DNA from: Nitrosomonas sp. UBA6494
Lineage (GTDB): Bacteria > Pseudomonadota > Gammaproteobacteria > Burkholderiales > Nitrosomonadaceae
Assembly: GCA_002435335.1 (NCBI GenBank)
Contig: DJMI01000140.1
Span: 1-13,523, forward strand
Length of the DNA: 13,523 bases
Direction: 5' to 3'
Shown piece by piece: positions 12,936-13,523 of this stretch. Below the pieces are notes generated by a model, which saw nothing but the letters and a program-made list of their open reading frames with translations, was not told where the DNA came from and searched no databases. The position numbers and the translations under genes are program-made. Position 1 is the stretch's first letter, and each line of letters begins with the position of its first letter.

Positions 12936-13523
12936 AAAACTGGAAAGTTATTGTACTGGGTGTTTTGATCGTCATTGTTGCGGGATGTGCAATCAATAAC
13001 AGAACCTTCGGAACGCGCAATAGTGCTTTTCTTGAAGGGCAGCAATTAATTACACAAGGGCAATTGGAAGACGGTCTTGCAAAATTGGAGCAGGCGCTGC
13101 GAGAAGAGCCTGAAAACAAGGAAATTCGCACCGTACTGATTCGTAGTCGCGATGAAGTGATCAACAAACTGTTGATCGAGGCCGACAACAAAAAGTCAGC
13201 AGGTGATTTGATCAACGCTAAAGCTGCATATCAGCGCATTATTGATTTGTGGCCGTTCAATGAGCGTGCGCTAGCAGGTCTGGAAGCTATCGAATTGGAC
13301 CGTCGTCATGTTGACACTGTCAGGGCTGCGAAAGAACTAATGGCTAAAGGTAACGTGGCCAAAGCTGAGACGATCGTCAGATCTGTACTTCAGGAAAACC
13401 CCAATCAATCGCATGCTCGGCAACTGATGAAACATATTCATGCACAAATGGCGCGGGCTGAAGTTAACGAGTTGGGATTGGACACATCATTCAAAAAACC
13501 ATTGACCATTGAATTCAAGGATA
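12932..13523 (+). CDS. gspD: Secretin GspD, lipoprotein with N-terminal TPR region, 3'-truncated
   Basis: The frame from ATG 12932 stays open to the window edge (197 complete codons), so the protein is cut. It begins MKNWKVIVLGVLIVIVAGC, a lipoprotein signal with lipobox VAGC at Cys19. Residues 33 to about 170 are TPR-like helices (GQQLITQGQLEDGLAKLEQAL, IDLWPFNERALAGLEAIE, VRSVLQENPNQSHARQLM). The last visible residues, KKPLTIEFKD, match the beginning of the secretin N0 domain (STN). The secretin pore domain should follow outside the window. It forms the outer-membrane channel. A TPR region in front of N0 is not part of classical GspD such as PulD, but is found in secretins of MshL/GspD-like betaproteobacterial clusters. 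The start overlaps the previous stop (ATGA). Confidence 0.85.
   Translation, partial: MKNWKVIVLGVLIVIVAGCAINNRTFGTRNSAFLEGQQLITQGQLEDGLAKLEQALREEPENKEIRTVLIRSRDEVINKLLIEADNKKSAGDLINAKAAYQRIIDLWPFNERALAGLEAIELDRRHVDTVRAAKELMAKGNVAKAETIVRSVLQENPNQSHARQLMKHIHAQMARAEVNELGLDTSFKKPLTIEFKD

Overview
The window looks like a chromosomal stretch of a betaproteobacterium. Moderate GC, the gene families present and the order of the secretion genes would fit a Nitrosomonas-like ammonia oxidiser, but that genus is an inference from protein style; no rRNA or other marker gene is present. I see no transposase, integrase, tRNA, rRNA or CRISPR array.

Layout. (1) Bases 2-730 hold the 3' part of a MltB-type lytic transglycosylase with a C-terminal peptidoglycan-binding domain. 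(2) Bases 731-1243 are largely non-coding, with inverted repeats and one doubtful 59-residue ORF. (3) Bases 1244-2543, minus strand, form a two-gene unit: a small exported protein, then an acidic protein with two repeat domains, an Asp/His-rich linker and an RTX-like C-terminal end. (4) Bases 2544-2763 are a divergent control region. It has a near-consensus sigma70-type promoter on the minus strand, an extended -10 on the plus strand, and a perfect 13-bp inverted repeat overlapping both. (5) Bases 2764-6238, plus strand, carry a DUF6502-like protein with a helix-turn-helix-like segment, a DUF5666-like exported multidomain protein and an outer-membrane beta-barrel. The first two genes overlap by 4 nt and the third follows after 17 nt. 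(6) Bases 6318-7004 encode a membrane zinc metallopeptidase of the YugP type. (7) From 7115 to the window end runs a compact secretion operon behind a recognisable promoter: gspG, gspF, gspE, a PilM/GspL-like gene, a PilN-like gene, a PilO/GspM-like gene, a PilP/GspC-like gene and the start of a lipoprotein secretin (gspD), which is cut by the window edge.

How the genes work together. The last block should build a type II secretion/type IV pilus-like machine. GspE is the ATPase, GspF the inner-membrane platform, GspG the major pseudopilin, the four small genes the alignment complex and GspD the outer-membrane channel. The gene order and the split of GspL into a soluble PilM-like and a membrane PilN-like protein differ from the canonical gspC-N operon.

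The least understood part is 1244-6238. A probable regulator of unknown function sits divergently from a small exported protein and an RTX-like acidic protein, and in one operon with a GIGGTG-repeat DUF5666 protein and an outer-membrane barrel. Shared operators and shared Asp/His-rich segments suggest one envelope-associated, perhaps metal-binding, system. That is a hypothesis from context, not something the sequence proves.
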